Shown: in pieces, positions 63,396 through 64,000 of the stretch | How positions within the stretch are numbered: the stretch's first letter is position 1 | How the letters are laid out: every line of letters starts with the position of its first letter | NCBI RefSeq assembly: GCF_002240225.1 | Contig: NZ_CP022584.1 | Span: 2,887,501-2,951,500 of the forward strand | From: Paenibacillus physcomitrellae | Lineage (GTDB): Bacteria; Bacillota; Bacilli; Paenibacillales; Paenibacillaceae | DNA: 64,000 nt | Direction of reading: 5' to 3' | The notes under the pieces: generated by a model | Seen by the model: the letters and a program-made list of their open reading frames with translations, nothing else | The model's database searches: none | What the model was told of the DNA's origin: nothing | Program-made: the position numbers and the translations under genes

Positions 63396-64000
63396 TAGGC
63401 CTCGGACTCCATTCCCACAAGTTGATATAGATCCCGCATATCGTCCAGCATGTAATGCGGTCCGTATTCCAGCAGTTTTTCTTTGCCTTTCAGCGACCAG
63501 GCTACTCCGGCAGCCTTAACGCCGGCTGCCAGCGCCGACTGAATGTCGGCCGGGCTGTCGCCAACCATCAGCGTAGTCGCCGGATTGGCTCCCAGCCGCT
63601 CCACAGCCGTAAGCACAGGCTGCGGGTCCGGTTTCGGAAACTCCACGTCTTCGAGCGTGACGATCGTGGACAGGTATTTTTTCATCCCGAACATCTCCAG
63701 CACACGGTCCGTGGAAGCCTTGACCTTGGTTGTTACCACACCGAGCGTATAGCCCTGCTCATGCAGCTTGGCCATCACCTCGTCCACATGGGGGAATTCC
63801 TGAATCAGCGCATCATGGTGGATCGCCTGGTAAGCCCGGTAATCTTTGACCAGCAGCTCTACATCTGTCATTCCTGTAAAAGCCTCAAGCTGCTGCTCCA
63901 GTGTTTGCCCCATGAAAGGAATGATTTTCTCGCGGCCGTAGCCCGGCTGGCCCTGCTTCTCCATCACATGCTGGAAGCATTTGATGATTAATTCGTTGGT
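63395..64000 (-). CDS. ppaX: pyrophosphatase PpaX (HAD family), N-terminus beyond window edge
   Basis: The frame continues past position 64,000; the visible first residues (TNELIIKCFQHVMEK) align with the region just after the HAD nucleophile motif of Bacillus PpaX, so about 20 residues are missing. Later HAD motifs are present: GVVTTK (II), KPDPQPVLTA (III) and MVGDSPADIQSA (IV). PpaX hydrolyses pyrophosphate formed when HPr(Ser-P) is dephosphorylated. Followed by yvoF with a 1-nt overlap. Confidence 0.92.
   Translation of the reverse strand, partial: TNELIIKCFQHVMEKQGQPGYGREKIIPFMGQTLEQQLEAFTGMTDVELLVKDYRAYQAIHHDALIQEFPHVDEVMAKLHEQGYTLGVVTTKVKASTDRVLEMFGMKKYLSTIVTLEDVEFPKPDPQPVLTAVERLGANPATTLMVGDSPADIQSALAAGVKAAGVAWSLKGKEKLLEYGPHYMLDDMRDLYQLVGMESEA

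Overview
The window comes from a low-to-moderate GC Gram-positive bacterium of the Paenibacillaceae type. The evidence is the gene order (eno-gpmI-tpiA-pgk-gap-cggR; clpP; crh/ptsH-whiA-yvcK-rapZ; trxB; a single his operon led by hisZ; ppaX-yvoF; secG/rnr-smpB-ssrA), the CtsR and CggR operators, the Bacillus-type ribosome binding sites, and frequent TTG/GTG starts. No species can be named from the sequence alone.

Positions 1 to about 11,480 are visibly more AT-rich and form a mobile, defence-carrying island ending at the 3' end of the tmRNA gene (ssrA). From left to right it holds a RadC-family protein (cut by the window edge), a serine recombinase, a tyrosine integrase with a small excisionase-like HTH protein, a phage/plasmid-type SF3 helicase with a small partner, and an unrecognised 446-residue protein set off by strong terminators. 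Then come a TdeIII-like restriction enzyme with its C5-cytosine methyltransferase, and a divergent OLD-family ATPase/TOPRIM nuclease. Just before ssrA there are inverted and direct repeats resembling integrase arm sites. No virion genes are visible. The island looks like a satellite or integrative element carrying anti-phage genes, but its left end lies outside the window.

From 11,486 to 29,260 the chromosome backbone resumes: ssrA, smpB, rnr (with a very long glycine-rich tail), an orphan membrane protein, secG, three accessory genes (flavin monooxygenase-like, phosphotransferase, OsmC), the glycolytic operon cggR-gap-pgk-tpiA-gpmI-eno with a recognisable CggR operator and promoter, tRNA-Arg(CCG), and clpP under a CtsR-overlapped promoter.

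From 29,300 to 46,650 secreted and transport functions are mixed with the conserved glk / rapZ-yvcK-whiA-HPr cluster. They include a copper-amine-oxidase-N/DUF3298 protein, a GDSL hydrolase, a TetR-controlled ABC exporter, a SIMPL-domain protein and a GH16 beta-glucanase with a ricin-type module. A two-component system with a LanFEG/Cpr-type ABC transporter is probably a peptide-antibiotic resistance module.

From 46,677 to the right edge come trxB, a TPR-HTH protein, and a contiguous histidine block hisZGDB-hisH-hisA-hisF-hisIE-hisJ followed by a divergent PRPP synthetase paralogue. After these lie an acyltransferase-3 protein, an ECF sigma/anti-sigma pair, and yvoF-ppaX running off the right edge. 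All histidine steps are present except the aminotransferase HisC.
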